A stretch of 64,000 nt of DNA from Desulfohalovibrio reitneri (GCF_000711295.1 NZ_JOMJ01000003.1:137001-201000), one strand, 5' to 3'. Shown: positions 8,800 to 18,690, numbered from the stretch's first letter. Numbers and translations: made by a program. Notes: a model not told the origin generated them from the sequence alone.

Positions 8800-9566
8800 C
8801 GGGCCTCTCCGATGATCTTGGCGGCCATGGCCCCGGCCCCGAAGCCGTTGTCCACGTTGACCACGGCCACCCCGGCGGCGCAGGAGTTGAGCATGGCCAG
8901 CACCGCGGACAAGCCCCCCAGGCCCGTGCCGTAGCCCACCGAGGTGGGCACGGCGATGACCGGCTTGCCGAACAGCCCGGCCACCACCGAGGGCAGCGCG
9001 CCCTCCATGCCCGCCACCACGATGTGCAGCCTGGCCTCGGTGAGCGCCTTGGCGTGGGGCAGCAGCCGGTGCAGCCCGGAGACGCCCACGTCCGAGGCCA
9101 TCCCCGCGGACACGCCGTAGAAGCGGGCGGTGGCCAGCGCCTCCAAAGCCACGGCGCGGTCGGCGGCACCGGCCGAGATCACCATGGCCTCGCCGCTTTC
9201 CGGCCAGGGCGGGCCGATTTCCGATGCGCTCGGGCCAAGCACGAACAGGCGGGCTTCGGGAAGGTGCAGCCCCTGTGGATAATCCGCGAGCAGCGATTCG
9301 CCGTGCCCGGGGTCCAGACGGGTGACCAGGGCGCGCTGGCCCGCATCGGCCAGGCCGGAGACGGCCGCCCTGATCTGCTCCAGGGTCTTGCCCTGGCCCA
9401 GCACCACCTCGGGCTGGCCGCAGCGGCCCTCCCGGTCCAGGTCCAGGGTGACGCCCTCGGCCAGGGATGCGGAGGCGCGCAGGCGCAGCCTGGCCAGGGC
9501 CTCGTCCGTGCTCACGGCCCCGGAGGCCACCTCTTCGAGCAGGCGTTTCAGACTGGTTTGATCCAT
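8796..9566 (-). CDS. larB: Nickel-pincer cofactor biosynthesis protein LarB
   Basis: This 256-residue protein has an N-terminal helical segment and a C-terminal PurE-like AIR-carboxylase fold (about 120-250), with the glycine-rich SAGMASDVGVSGLHRLLPH and GMEGALPSVVAGLFGKPVIAVPTSVGYG stretches typical of LarB (quoted in part). LarB carboxylates and hydrolyses nicotinic acid adenine dinucleotide, giving the dicarboxylated pyridine precursor of the nickel-pincer nucleotide used by lactate racemase. larC and larE are not in this window. The gene overlaps the downstream TTG-started glycosyltransferase and diverges from the sigma-54 activator gene. A PurE paralogue is the alternative but the N-terminal extension favours LarB. 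Confidence 0.8.
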   Translation of the reverse strand: MDQTSLKRLLEEVASGAVSTDEALARLRLRASASLAEGVTLDLDREGRCGQPEVVLGQGKTLEQIRAAVSGLADAGQRALVTRLDPGHGESLLADYPQGLHLPEARLFVLGPSASEIGPPWPESGEAMVISAGAADRAVALEALATARFYGVSAGMASDVGVSGLHRLLPHAKALTEARLHIVVAGMEGALPSVVAGLFGKPVIAVPTSVGYGTGLGGLSAVLAMLNSCAAGVAVVNVDNGFGAGAMAAKIIGEAR

Positions 9567-9615
9567 GGCTCGGCAAGCTACCGGCGCCCGGGCGCGAGGT
9601 CAACGCGCGCGGGCA

Positions 9616-9644
9616 TTGTCTCCGGGCCGGATAGTCTGTATACA
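9616..9644 (+). promoter_or_regulatory. Candidate sigma-70 promoter for the sigma-54 activator gene
   Basis: TTGTCT at 9616-9621 and TATACA at 9639-9644 are separated by exactly 17 bases, about 65 bases before the GTG start. Each hexamer matches consensus at four of six positions. It lies in the short divergent gap between larB and the activator gene. No expression evidence. Confidence 0.45.
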
Positions 9645-9707
9645 AGGCCGAAAATCGTCCCGTCCGGCCCGCTACGCCGGGGGCAAGCTGAAAAAAAAGA
9701 CATCTCC

Positions 9708-11138
9708 GTGCCAGACAAGCGCGTCCTCTTCGTCGCCCCAGCCACCACCGTGACCGCCCATTTTCCCCGGCTCAAGGAGCTGGGGTACGACGTGGGCCAG
9801 GCCGAAAGCCTGCGCGGCGCGCTGGCCGACGTGGAGAAGGCGCGGCCGCAGGTCATCTTTTCCAAGGCGCGCCTGCCCGGCTACAAGGTGGAGAGTTTGC
9901 TGGGGGCCTCGGCCGAGGCCATGGGCGCCTTCCCCCCGGTGGTGGTCTTCGCGGACAAGGGCTCGGCGGACGAGGCGCGCAAGCTGCTTGAGTTGGGGGC
10001 CAAGGACTACTGGCTGGAGCCGGTTCCCTGGGAAAAGATCGAGGCCCTGCTGCCCAAGACCCGCGAGGAGCCCCAGGCCGCTTCGCGACCGGCCGCCGCC
10101 CCCGCGCCCAGGAAGCAGCCAAAACCCGGCGCGGACATCATCGGCAAGCACCCCTCCATGCTGCGGGTGCTGGCCCTGGCCAAACAGGTGGCCCCCTCCA
10201 AGGCCACCGTCCTCATCTCCGGCGAGTCCGGCACGGGCAAGGAGAAGTTCGCCCGCTTCCTGCACGAGCACTCCGACCGCGCCGGCAATCCCTTCATCGC
10301 GGTCAACTGCGCCGCCCTGCCGGAGCACCTGCTGGAATCCGAGCTGTTCGGCCATGAGAAGGGGGCCTTCACCGGGGCCATCTCCCGCAAGCTGGGCAAG
10401 TTCGAGCTGGCCCAGGGCGGCACCATCCTCCTGGACGAGATTTCCGAAATGGACGTAGGCTTGCAGGCCAAGCTGCTGCGCGTGCTGCAGGAGGGCGAGG
10501 TGGATCGCGTGGGCGGCACCGAGACCGTGTCCGTTGACGCGCGGGTGCTGGCCACCACCAACCGCAACCTTGAGGAATACGTGGAGGAGGGGCGGTTCCG
10601 CCAGGACCTCTACTTCCGCCTCAACGTGATCCCCCTGCGGCTGCCGCCCCTGAGCGAGCGCGGCGAGGACGTGCTGCTTCTGGCCCGCTTCTTCGTGGAC
10701 ACCTTCCAGAAGGCCTACGGCCTGCCCCGACTGGAGTTCTCCGAGGAGGCCAGGTCCTGGATGCTGGACTACGAGTGGCCCGGCAACGTGCGCGAGCTGC
10801 AGAACCTCATGGAGCGGGCCGTGCTGCTGGCGGGCAAGGGGCCCATCCAGACATCCCATTTCCTGCTCGATCCCGACTCCTGGGAAGTGCCCGAGGAGTT
10901 CGGCGAGGCGGGCGGGTCCTGCGCCTGCGAAACCGGAGCGGATGAGCCCGGGCCGGAGTCCATGCAGCTCCCCGAGGAGGTGGAGCGGCTGGACGAGATG
11001 GAGAAGCTGATGATCCTGCGCAGCCTGGACAAGACCAGCGGCAACCGCACCCAGGCCGCCGAAACGCTCGGCATTTCCGTACGCACCCTGCGCAACAAGC
11101 TCAACGAGTACCGCAAGCAGGGCATCGACATACCCTGA
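9708..11138 (+). CDS. Sigma-54-dependent transcriptional activator with degenerate receiver domain
   Basis: The 476-residue protein has three parts: a receiver-like domain (1-115), an AAA+ sigma-54 interaction domain (about 140-375) and a Fis-type helix-turn-helix (about 445-472, SGNRTQAAETLGISVRTLRN). The AAA+ domain keeps Walker A GESGTGKE near 171, the sigma-54 loop GAFTGA near 220 and Walker B GTILLDE near 242, so it should open sigma-54 promoters with ATP. The receiver lacks the usual acidic pair (VLFVAPA in place of an acidic V-D-D stretch), the phospho-acceptor Asp (IFSKARLPG) and the conserved Lys. FlrC/NtrC-like regulators are the closest class. GTG 9708 is chosen because the receiver begins there; the ribosome site is weak. 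Confidence 0.85.
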   Translation: MPDKRVLFVAPATTVTAHFPRLKELGYDVGQAESLRGALADVEKARPQVIFSKARLPGYKVESLLGASAEAMGAFPPVVVFADKGSADEARKLLELGAKDYWLEPVPWEKIEALLPKTREEPQAASRPAAAPAPRKQPKPGADIIGKHPSMLRVLALAKQVAPSKATVLISGESGTGKEKFARFLHEHSDRAGNPFIAVNCAALPEHLLESELFGHEKGAFTGAISRKLGKFELAQGGTILLDEISEMDVGLQAKLLRVLQEGEVDRVGGTETVSVDARVLATTNRNLEEYVEEGRFRQDLYFRLNVIPLRLPPLSERGEDVLLLARFFVDTFQKAYGLPRLEFSEEARSWMLDYEWPGNVRELQNLMERAVLLAGKGPIQTSHFLLDPDSWEVPEEFGEAGGSCACETGADEPGPESMQLPEEVERLDEMEKLMILRSLDKTSGNRTQAAETLGISVRTLRNKLNEYRKQGIDIP

Positions 11139-11170
11139 ACACGTAAAATCCGACCTTCGAGGAGACCGCC

Positions 11171-12361
11171 ATGTCCGCCCTCTCCAGCCAAGTGGAAAGC
11201 TATCTGGAGCGTTCCTCCTGGATACGCAAGATGTTCGAGGAAGGCGCCCGGCTCAAACAGGAGCACGGGGCCGAGGCCGTCTGCGACTTTTCCCTGGGCA
11301 ACCCCGACCTGCCGCCCCCGCCCGAGGTGCGCGAGGCCCTGTGCCAGGTGGCCGAGACCATGGGCAATCCCTTCGCCGCGGGCTACATGCCCAACCCCGG
11401 CTACCCGGAACTGCGCAAGCGGCTGGCCGAGGAGATAACCCGCGAGCAGGGCAAGAACCTCTCCGCCGAGCACGTGGTGGTCACCTGCGGCGCGGCCGGG
11501 GGGCTGAACTGCATGCTCAAGGCCGTGCTGGAGCCGGGCGACGAGGTCATCACCCCCGCGCCCTTCTTCGTGGAGTACGGCTTCTACTGCGAGAACCACG
11601 GCGGCGCGCTCAAGCCCGTGCCCGCCCACCAGCCCGACTTCGGCCTGGACCTGGAAGCCATTGAAGGGGCCATCACCGAGAAGACGCGGGCGGTCATCAT
11701 CAACTCGCCGCACAACCCCACCGGCGCGGTCTACGGCTTCGGCGAACAGTCCGCCCTGGCCGACCTGCTGCGCACCAAGTCCGCGGAGTTCGGCCGCCCC
11801 ATCTACCTCATCGCGGACGAGCCCTACCGCTTCCTGGTGTACGACGGGGAAACCGTGCCCCCGGTGCTGCCCATGTACGAGCACGCCGTGGTCATCAGCT
11901 CCTTCTCCAAGAACCTCTCCCTGGCCGGGGCGCGGGTGGGCTACGTGGCCGTGAACCCCTCCATGCCGGACAAGGACAAGCTGCTGGCCGGGCTGACCCT
12001 GGCCAACCGCATCCTGGGCTTCGTCAACGCTCCCGCCCTGGGGCAGCAGGTGCTGCTCAAGGTGCTGGGCGCCAGCGTGGATATTTCGGTGTTCGAGGCC
12101 CGGCGCAAGGCCATGGCCGAGGTGCTCACCGAGGCGGGCTACGAGTTCACCATGCCCAAGGGGGCATTCTACTTCTTCCCCAAGGCCCCGGGTGGGGACG
12201 ACGTGGCTTTCTGCGCCCGCCTGCAGGAGGAGCTTGTGCTGGCCGTGCCCGGCTCGGGCTTCGGCTGCCCCGGCTACTTCCGCCTGGCCTTCTGCGTGGG
12301 CGAGGACGTCATCCGCCGCGCCGCGCCGGGATTCGCAAAAGCTCGCCAAGCTTTCGCATAG
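11171..12361 (+). CDS. PLP-dependent class I/II aminotransferase
   Basis: This 396-residue fold-type I enzyme has the substrate-loop and cofactor motifs of aspartate-aminotransferase-like proteins: NSPHNPTG near residue 178, ADEPYRF near 218, the PLP lysine in SSFSKNLSLAGARVGY near 243, and a C-terminal arginine in YFRLAFC that binds the substrate carboxylate. It transfers an amino group between an amino acid and a 2-oxo acid in the cytosol; the substrate is not determinable. A GGAGA site precedes the ATG. It starts 32 bases after the activator gene and may share its transcript. A terminator-like hairpin follows. Confidence 0.85.
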   Translation: MSALSSQVESYLERSSWIRKMFEEGARLKQEHGAEAVCDFSLGNPDLPPPPEVREALCQVAETMGNPFAAGYMPNPGYPELRKRLAEEITREQGKNLSAEHVVVTCGAAGGLNCMLKAVLEPGDEVITPAPFFVEYGFYCENHGGALKPVPAHQPDFGLDLEAIEGAITEKTRAVIINSPHNPTGAVYGFGEQSALADLLRTKSAEFGRPIYLIADEPYRFLVYDGETVPPVLPMYEHAVVISSFSKNLSLAGARVGYVAVNPSMPDKDKLLAGLTLANRILGFVNAPALGQQVLLKVLGASVDISVFEARRKAMAEVLTEAGYEFTMPKGAFYFFPKAPGGDDVAFCARLQEELVLAVPGSGFGCPGYFRLAFCVGEDVIRRAAPGFAKARQAFA

Positions 12362-12388
12362 CGGGCTGAAAGAAACGCACAGGTATGA

Positions 12389-12421
12389 AATCCCCCGGCG
12401 TCCATGCTGCGCCGGGGGATT
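12389..12421 (+). terminator. Hairpin terminator after the aminotransferase gene
   Basis: A perfect 12-bp stem (AATCCCCCGGCG pairing with CGCCGGGGGATT) encloses a 9-base loop, 27 bases after the stop codon. The downstream T run is poor, so termination may be partial. Confidence 0.6.
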
Positions 12422-12515
12422 GTTCGTCATGTCGCCAGGGAGCGGCGCGGCGAGGGAGAGGGGTGGTGCTTCACGCGCGCGGCGTGCTAGGCTGCGGAAA
12501 AACAAGGAGAACCCC

Positions 12516-12857
12516 ATGCGCATTGCCCTGTTCGCCCTGCTGCTGTCCCTCGTCCTGACCGCCCCCGCCCTGGCCGGGGAGGGGGTCATGCACATGTTCG
12601 TGGTGCCCGAGGGACTTGGGGACGCCAAGATGGAGCGGCTGACCGACTACCTGGACGAGACCGCCGGAGGCTGGACCATGGCCCGCACCCGGGGCGGCTC
12701 CATGTACCACGGGCAAAAGAAGGTCGAGGACAACCTGACTTTCTGGGTGGCGGCGGAAAAGGGCATGGCCAGGGCCATCGAGGAAGAGGTGCGGACGGAA
12801 CTGGGTCTGGAGAAGGTCTTTCTGACCACCTGGGAGATAGACTGGCCGGTGAAGTAG
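12516..12857 (+). CDS. Small secreted protein of unknown function
   Basis: The ATG at 12516 follows an AAGGAGA ribosome site, giving 113 residues. The first 20 or so (MRIALFALLLSLVLTAPALA) form a clear Sec signal peptide cut after ALA. The mature protein is a small alpha/beta domain containing FVVPEG, a central GGW segment and a C-terminal WEIDWPV strand, and has no cysteines. It is probably periplasmic. No family is recognised. The preceding hairpin and the opposite-strand gene downstream suggest it is transcribed alone. Confidence 0.7.
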   Translation: MRIALFALLLSLVLTAPALAGEGVMHMFVVPEGLGDAKMERLTDYLDETAGGWTMARTRGGSMYHGQKKVEDNLTFWVAAEKGMARAIEEEVRTELGLEKVFLTTWEIDWPVK

Positions 12858-12888
12858 CCGCCGCCCGCCGCGCGGAGTGGCGGGCGGT

Positions 12889-13104
12889 TCACTCGCCCTG
12901 GGCGATGAGGTGGCGGACCCGCTCGTGGTCCTCGGGGTAGCGCAGGCCGTCCGCGTCCACGATGAAGGCGGGGCGCAACAGGTCCGAGGCCGGGTCGTCC
13001 AGCCGCACCACCCGCCAGTGGCGGTCCTCCAGGCCCACGACAAAGGGCTCGCCTTCTTCCTCCGCCAGGTTGGCCGCCCGCTTGAGGCTCGACTTGAGAT
13101 CCAT
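12889..13104 (-). CDS. Small conserved-looking unknown protein
   Basis: The ATG at complement 13102-13104 gives 71 residues (MDLKSSLKRAANLAEEEGEP...); an upstream in-frame start is possible but adds unlikely sequence. The protein is charged and soluble with a short beta-rich core (FVVGLEDRHWRVVRLDD). Its frame shows the usual third-position G/C bias while the opposite frame does not look protein-like. It converges with the small secreted-protein gene and diverges from the 130-residue unknown gene. No function assigned. Confidence 0.55.
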   Translation of the reverse strand: MDLKSSLKRAANLAEEEGEPFVVGLEDRHWRVVRLDDPASDLLRPAFIVDADGLRYPEDHERVRHLIAQGE

Positions 13105-13166
13105 GCGCGGCACAATGGCCGAGGCCGGGGCTAAAGGCAAGGGCCGAACGCGCCGATACCAAGTGT

Positions 13167-13559
13167 ATGCTGGACACCCACGGCGCGGGAAACGGAATCT
13201 ATTCCTTCCGCAACCTCAATCAGGACGCCCACACCATCGAGGGCCCCACCTCCCGGCGGGAGGTCGTGGGCGGCGGCGGTCTTTCCGGGTTCTTCGACAA
13301 GTTCAAGATGGAACCCATCGGCGAGAAGGTGGACCCCATGGCCGAGATGCTGGACAATCTGCGCGAGGACATCGAGGAGAAGGGGGCCAGCCAGGAAGCC
13401 ATCGACCAGTGGCTGGCCGAGGACCCCGAAAGGCTGGAGCGGCTGGGGGAGAAGGCCGGGTTCGAGGCCGAGTCCCTGAACCTGCGGAACGGCAACCTCG
13501 TCCTGCGCGGCGCGGGCGGCCGGAGCAGGACGCTTTCCCTGCTGGACAAGACGGCCTGA
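13167..13559 (+). CDS. Unknown soluble protein
   Basis: This 130-residue protein begins MLDTHGAGNGIYSFRNLNQD. A central acidic amphipathic helix region (about 50-105; repeated DNLREDIEEKG and DPERLERLGEKAG) is followed by a short beta segment. There is no signal peptide or membrane segment. It lies directly upstream of ffh but is separated by a promoter-like sequence, so is probably an independent unit. No family recognised. Codon use matches its neighbours, which supports it being real. Confidence 0.6.
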   Translation: MLDTHGAGNGIYSFRNLNQDAHTIEGPTSRREVVGGGGLSGFFDKFKMEPIGEKVDPMAEMLDNLREDIEEKGASQEAIDQWLAEDPERLERLGEKAGFEAESLNLRNGNLVLRGAGGRSRTLSLLDKTA

Positions 13560-13604
13560 GCCGCGTGCGCTCCGGTTCCCGGCACGTCCGGAGCCAATCC
13601 CTTC

Positions 13605-13631
13605 TTGACTCCCCACCCCCGCTCATGTAAC
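13605..13631 (+). promoter_or_regulatory. Possible promoter upstream of ffh
   Basis: TTGACT at 13605-13610 is followed after 15 bases by TGTAAC (13626-13631), about 50 bases before the ffh ATG. The -35 is good; the -10 and spacing are weak, so this is tentative. Confidence 0.35.
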
Positions 13632-13681
13632 GGACACCGTCTTTATCGGGGCGGGAGTGCGTCCGCCGCCCGGGGAGCAAT

Positions 13682-15202
<1,521 letters not shown>

Positions 15203-15259
15203 CCCCTTTTTGCTTGCTTTTTGCCCTAACCACTTTAGTATCGTAACAGGAGTAGGAAA

Positions 15260-15505
15260 ATGGCCTTGAAGCTTCGCCTCACCCGGATGGGCTCCAAAAA
15301 GCGTCCCTTCTACCGCATTGTCGCCGTGAACAGCGCAACCCGCCGCGACGGCCGCGCCCTGGAATACCTGGGCCACTACAACCCCATGGTCGACCCCGAG
15401 GAAATCAAGGTCGAGCAGGAAAAGGTGCAGAAGTGGCTCGACAAGGGCGCGACTCCTTCCGACACGGTCCGCTCCATCTTCCGCAAAGCCGGAATGCAGA
15501 TCTAG
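15260..15505 (+). CDS. rpsP: 30S ribosomal protein S16
   Basis: This 81-residue protein has the standard S16 start ([18 protein letters not shown]) and the GHYNP turn near residue 38. It binds the 5' domain of 16S rRNA and helps assemble the body of the small subunit. Length is normal for bacterial S16. An AGGAG-containing leader precedes the ATG. It is 57 bases after ffh and 43 bases before khpA, in the conserved rpsP-khpA-rimM-trmD-rplS order. Confidence 0.97.
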   Translation: MALKLRLTRMGSKKRPFYRIVAVNSATRRDGRALEYLGHYNPMVDPEEIKVEQEKVQKWLDKGATPSDTVRSIFRKAGMQI

Positions 15506-15548
15506 CGGACCGCGCCGGCGTCGTCGCCGCGGGGTATCGGAGGTTGCC

Positions 15549-15782
15549 ATGTTGAAGGATCTGATCGAACACGTTGCCAAGTCGCTTGTGGACAACCCCG
15601 ACGAAGTCGAAGTCACCGAGATCGAGGGCGAGCAGACCTCGGTCATCGAACTGAAAGTGGCCAAGGAGGACCTGGGCAAGGTCATCGGCAAGCAGGGACG
15701 CACGGCGCGGGCCATGCGCACCCTGCTCGGGGCCGCCTCCTCCAAGGCCAGGAAGCGCTGCGTGCTGGAAATCCTCGAATAG
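15549..15782 (+). CDS. khpA: KH-domain RNA-binding protein KhpA
   Basis: This 77-residue protein consists of one KH domain with the RNA-binding [14 protein letters not shown] loop near residues 47-60 (the G-x-x-G element is GKQG). KhpA proteins bind RNA, often together with KhpB, and influence cell division and translation in other bacteria. It is flanked by rpsP and rimM, its standard position. A GGAGG site lies ahead of the ATG, and the rimM start follows its stop by two bases. Confidence 0.93.
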   Translation: MLKDLIEHVAKSLVDNPDEVEVTEIEGEQTSVIELKVAKEDLGKVIGKQGRTARAMRTLLGAASSKARKRCVLEILE

Positions 15783-15784
15783 CT

Positions 15785-16305
15785 ATGCCCCCGCGCCTCG
15801 TCGCCCTGGGCCGTGTGGTCAAACCGCACGGCCTGCGTGGCGAATTGACAGTGGATAGCTGGGCCGAGTCGCCCGACGTCTATGCGGGGCTGGCACGCGT
15901 CTGGCTCTCCGGGGAGCGCGCCCCGCGCGAGGTGGAGTTCCACCGCGTGCATAAGGGGCGCGTGCTGCTCAAGGTGCGCGGCATTGACGGCCGCGACCAG
16001 GCCGAGGAGCGCCGGGGGCCGAGGTGCTGGCGGATCTGGCCGAGTTGCCCGAGAAGCCCGACGAGGATATCTACCTCTTTGAGCTGGAGGGCCTGCGGGT
16101 GCTGCTGCCGGACGACACCCCCCTGGGGGTGGTGGAGCGGGTGGAGGACGACCCCACCGAGGTCTGGACCATCCGCACCGGAGAGGGCGCGGAGGTCCTC
16201 TTTCCGGCGGCCGAGGAGTTCATCCTGGAGGCCAGCCCGGAAGAGGGCTTCGTGCGCATCGATCCCCCCGAGGGGCTGCTGGAAATCTACCTGGGCGGCG
16301 AGTAG
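15785..16305 (+). CDS. rimM: Ribosome maturation factor RimM (frame interrupted)
   Basis: RimM helps assemble the head of the 30S subunit near S19. The N-terminal part from ATG 15785 (LVALGRVVKPHGLRGELTV) is a normal RimM barrel. At about 16014-16018 the frame breaks. The rest (AEVLADLAELPEKPDEDIYL through EGLLEIYLGGE to 16305) is a normal RimM C-terminal domain in the next frame. Adding one G to the run of five at 16014-16018 restores a continuous protein of about 173 residues. Because RimM is important for growth and everything else is intact, a base-calling error is more likely than a mutation. Confidence 0.85.
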
Positions 16306-16372
16306 CCGCCGGGCGCGGCCGGGCCGGGGCCGACGCCTCTTTGTACAGCCGGCGCGCCATCCCGAGCCAGCC

Positions 16373-17650
16373 ATGCGATTAACCCTCCTTTCCATCTTCC
16401 CCGAGTATTTCGACGGCCCCTTGCGGGCCGGGCTCATGGGGAAGGCGGTGGACGCGGGGGTGGTCTCCTTCGACTTGGTCAACCCCCGCGATTTCGCCCG
16501 CGACCGACACCGCAGCGTGGACGACACCCCCTACGGCGGGGGGCCGGGCATGGTCATGTCCCCCGGCCCATTGGCCGAGGCGCTGGAGTCCGTTCCCGAG
16601 CCGGGGCGCATGCTCTACCTGGACCCGGCGGGCCGCCCGCTTGACCAGGACTTGGCCCGCGAACTGGCCGGGGAGGAGAACATCACCCTGGTCTGCGGCC
16701 GCTACGAGGGCATCGACGACCGCGTGGCTGAGCTGTTCCCCCTGGAGCGGGTCAGCGTGGGGCAGGCCGTGCTCAACGGCGGCGAGGCCGCGGCCCTGTG
16801 CCTGGTGGAGTCGGTGGCCCGGCTCAAGCCCGGCTTCATGGGCAAGCAGGCCTCGGGCGAGGAGGAGAGCTTTTCCAAGGGACTGCTGGAGTACCCCCAC
16901 TACACCAGGCCCGAAACCTTCCGGGGCCTGGCCGTGCCGGAGGTGCTGCGCTCCGGGGACCACGCCCGCATCCGCGACTGGCGGCGGCGGCAGTCCCTGC
17001 TGAACACCCTGAAAAGGCGGCCCGACCTGCTGGCCGAGGCCAGGTTGGACAAGACGGACATCCGTTTTCTGCGTTCGGAGCGCACCACCCGGCGTGGCCG
17101 CAATCTGGCCCTGGCCTTGGTGCACGCCCCGGTCATCACCGGTGAAAGAAAGGTTGGCTCAACATCCTTGACCAATCTCGACCTGCACGATATAAGCCGC
17201 GTTTCCCGCTCGTACGGGCTGAGAGGCCTGTACGTGGTGACGCCCCTCCAGGATCAGCGCAAGCTGGCGGAAACATTGATTTCCCACTGGACAAAAGGGG
17301 CTGGCGGCCGGGCCAATCCGGATCGGGCAGAGGCCGTGGCGAACGTGCGCTTGGCCACCGATCTGGACGAAGCCATCCGCGACATGGCCGAAACCGCCGG
17401 GCGCAAGCCGCGCGTGGTGGCCACATCGGCCAGGGGAGCGGGTACGGCGGTTCCCGAGGACGTGCGCCGCTGGCTGAGCGACGAGCCGGTTCTGCTGCTC
17501 TTGGGCACTGGGCACGGGCTGGCGCGGGAGGTCATGGAGCGGGTCGACGCGGTGCTTCGACCCCTGCGGCCGTTTGACGAATACAATCATCTGTCGGTCC
17601 GGGCGGCGGCCGCCGTGACGGTGGACAGAATATTGGCAGATATCTTCTAG
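16373..17650 (+). CDS. trmD: tRNA (guanine37-N1)-methyltransferase TrmD fused to a second SAM-dependent RNA-methyltransferase-like domain
   Basis: TrmD makes m1G37 next to the anticodon and prevents +1 frameshifting. The first 240 or so residues are a complete TrmD with the knotted SAM site (SPGPLAEAL, LVCGRYEGIDDR, GQAVLNGGEAAAL) and DTPYGGGPGM. From about residue 245 to 425 there is a second domain (ALVHAPVITGERK, YGLRGLYVVTPLQDQ, LLLGTGHGL) resembling the RNA_Me_trans (PF09936-type) SPOUT domain, encoded as a separate gene beside trmD in other phyla. Both are in one frame with no internal ribosome site seen. The ATG at 16373 is chosen from the family start (MRLTLLSIFPEYF). rplS follows ten bases later. 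Confidence 0.92.
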   Translation: MRLTLLSIFPEYFDGPLRAGLMGKAVDAGVVSFDLVNPRDFARDRHRSVDDTPYGGGPGMVMSPGPLAEALESVPEPGRMLYLDPAGRPLDQDLARELAGEENITLVCGRYEGIDDRVAELFPLERVSVGQAVLNGGEAAALCLVESVARLKPGFMGKQASGEEESFSKGLLEYPHYTRPETFRGLAVPEVLRSGDHARIRDWRRRQSLLNTLKRRPDLLAEARLDKTDIRFLRSERTTRRGRNLALALVHAPVITGERKVGSTSLTNLDLHDISRVSRSYGLRGLYVVTPLQDQRKLAETLISHWTKGAGGRANPDRAEAVANVRLATDLDEAIRDMAETAGRKPRVVATSARGAGTAVPEDVRRWLSDEPVLLLLGTGHGLAREVMERVDAVLRPLRPFDEYNHLSVRAAAAVTVDRILADIF

Positions 17651-17659
17651 GAGGCTAAC

Positions 17660-18007
17660 ATGGACATCGTCAGGAAGATCGAGCGCGAACACCAACGCAT
17701 CGATATCCCCCAGTTCCGCCCGGGCGACACCGTCAAGGTGCATTTCCGCATCATCGAGGGCGACAAGGAGCGCATCCAGGTCTTCCAGGGGGCCGTGATC
17801 CGCAAACGCAAGGGCACCACCGACTCCACCTTCACCGTGCGCAAGGTGTCTGACGGCGTGGGCGTGGAGCGCGTGTTCCCCATGCATTCGCCCTTCATCG
17901 AGCGCGTGGAAGTAGTCAACCGCGGCCGCGTGCGCCGTTCCCGGCTTTACTACCTGCGCAACCTCAAGGGCAAGGCCGCCCGCATCCGCACCCGCAGCCA
18001 GATCTAA
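17660..18007 (+). CDS. rplS: 50S ribosomal protein L19
   Basis: This 115-residue protein has the L19 core: [19 protein letters not shown] near residue 20, QVFQGAVI near 40 and [10 protein letters not shown] near 73. It sits at the 30S-50S interface. A TAGGAGG ribosome site is eight bases ahead of the ATG. It closes the conserved rpsP-to-rplS series. A GC-rich hairpin lies in the 65-base gap before rnhB. Confidence 0.97.
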   Translation: MDIVRKIEREHQRIDIPQFRPGDTVKVHFRIIEGDKERIQVFQGAVIRKRKGTTDSTFTVRKVSDGVGVERVFPMHSPFIERVEVVNRGRVRRSRLYYLRNLKGKAARIRTRSQI

Positions 18008-18026
18008 CCGCTTACCGGCCGCACGG

Positions 18027-18053
18027 CGGGGGCACAACGCCCCCCGCCGGCCC
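18027..18053 (+). terminator. GC-rich hairpin between rplS and rnhB
   Basis: CGGCGGGGGC and GCCCCCCGCCG pair with one bulge around a short loop, 20 bases after the rplS stop. No T run follows, so it is more likely an RNA-stability or partial-termination hairpin than a full terminator. Confidence 0.4.
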
Positions 18054-18072
18054 GGCCAGCCCGGGAGGGAGC

Positions 18073-18690
18073 GTGGCGCGGATTCCGCTTACCGCCGGTG
18101 TCGACGAGGCCGGTCGGGGCTGCCTGGCCGGACCGGTGGTGGCTGCGGCCGTCATCCTTCCCAAGGGCTACAAGGCCCGCCTGCCGGGCCTGACCGACTC
18201 CAAGCTTCTCACCGAAAAGCGTCGGGGCGAGCTGGCCCTGACCGTCAAGTCCATCTCCCGCGCCTGGGCCATCGGGGTTTCCTGGCCGCGCGAGATCGAG
18301 GCCTGCAACATCCTCCACGCCACCAAGCTGGCCATGGGGCGGGCCGTGCTGCGTCTCAAGCTCCGCCCGGAGCGGCTGCAGATTGACGGAAACCAGACCA
18401 TCCTGCTGGAAGGCTTTCTGCAGGAGGCCGTGGTGGACGGCGACCGCAGGAAGCCGGTCATCTCCGCCGCCTCCGTGGTGGCTAAGGTTTTCCGCGACCA
18501 CCTCATGACCCGGCTCGACCGCCGCTATCCCGGCTACGGCTTCGCCGAACACAAGGGCTACGGCACCCGCGCGCACCGGCTGGCCATCCGCCGGCTGGGA
18601 CCCTGCCACATGCACCGGGCCACCTTTCAGGGCGTGCGCGAGGAGCCGCCGAGCCAGGAGAATCTGTGCCTGCCGGGCCTGGACACCTGA
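18073..18690 (+). CDS. rnhB: Ribonuclease HII
   Basis: RNase HII cuts RNA within DNA duplexes, including single ribonucleotides left by polymerases. The 205-residue protein shows the catalytic acidic residues in VDEAGRGCLAGP near residue 10 and QIDGN near 103, the SAASVVAKVFRD helix near 137 and a basic HKGYGTRAH loop near 160. GTG 18073 follows a GGGAGGGA site. The end overlaps the start of the yraN-like gene by 25 bases. rplS-rnhB-yraN is a common gene order. Confidence 0.95.
   Translation: MARIPLTAGVDEAGRGCLAGPVVAAAVILPKGYKARLPGLTDSKLLTEKRRGELALTVKSISRAWAIGVSWPREIEACNILHATKLAMGRAVLRLKLRPERLQIDGNQTILLEGFLQEAVVDGDRRKPVISAASVVAKVFRDHLMTRLDRRYPGYGFAEHKGYGTRAHRLAIRRLGPCHMHRATFQGVREEPPSQENLCLPGLDT

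Noticed and set aside
15785-17650. Continuous 621-codon frame joining rimM start to trmD
   Set aside because: The middle part is out of frame for RimM; it results from the one-base break in rimM.
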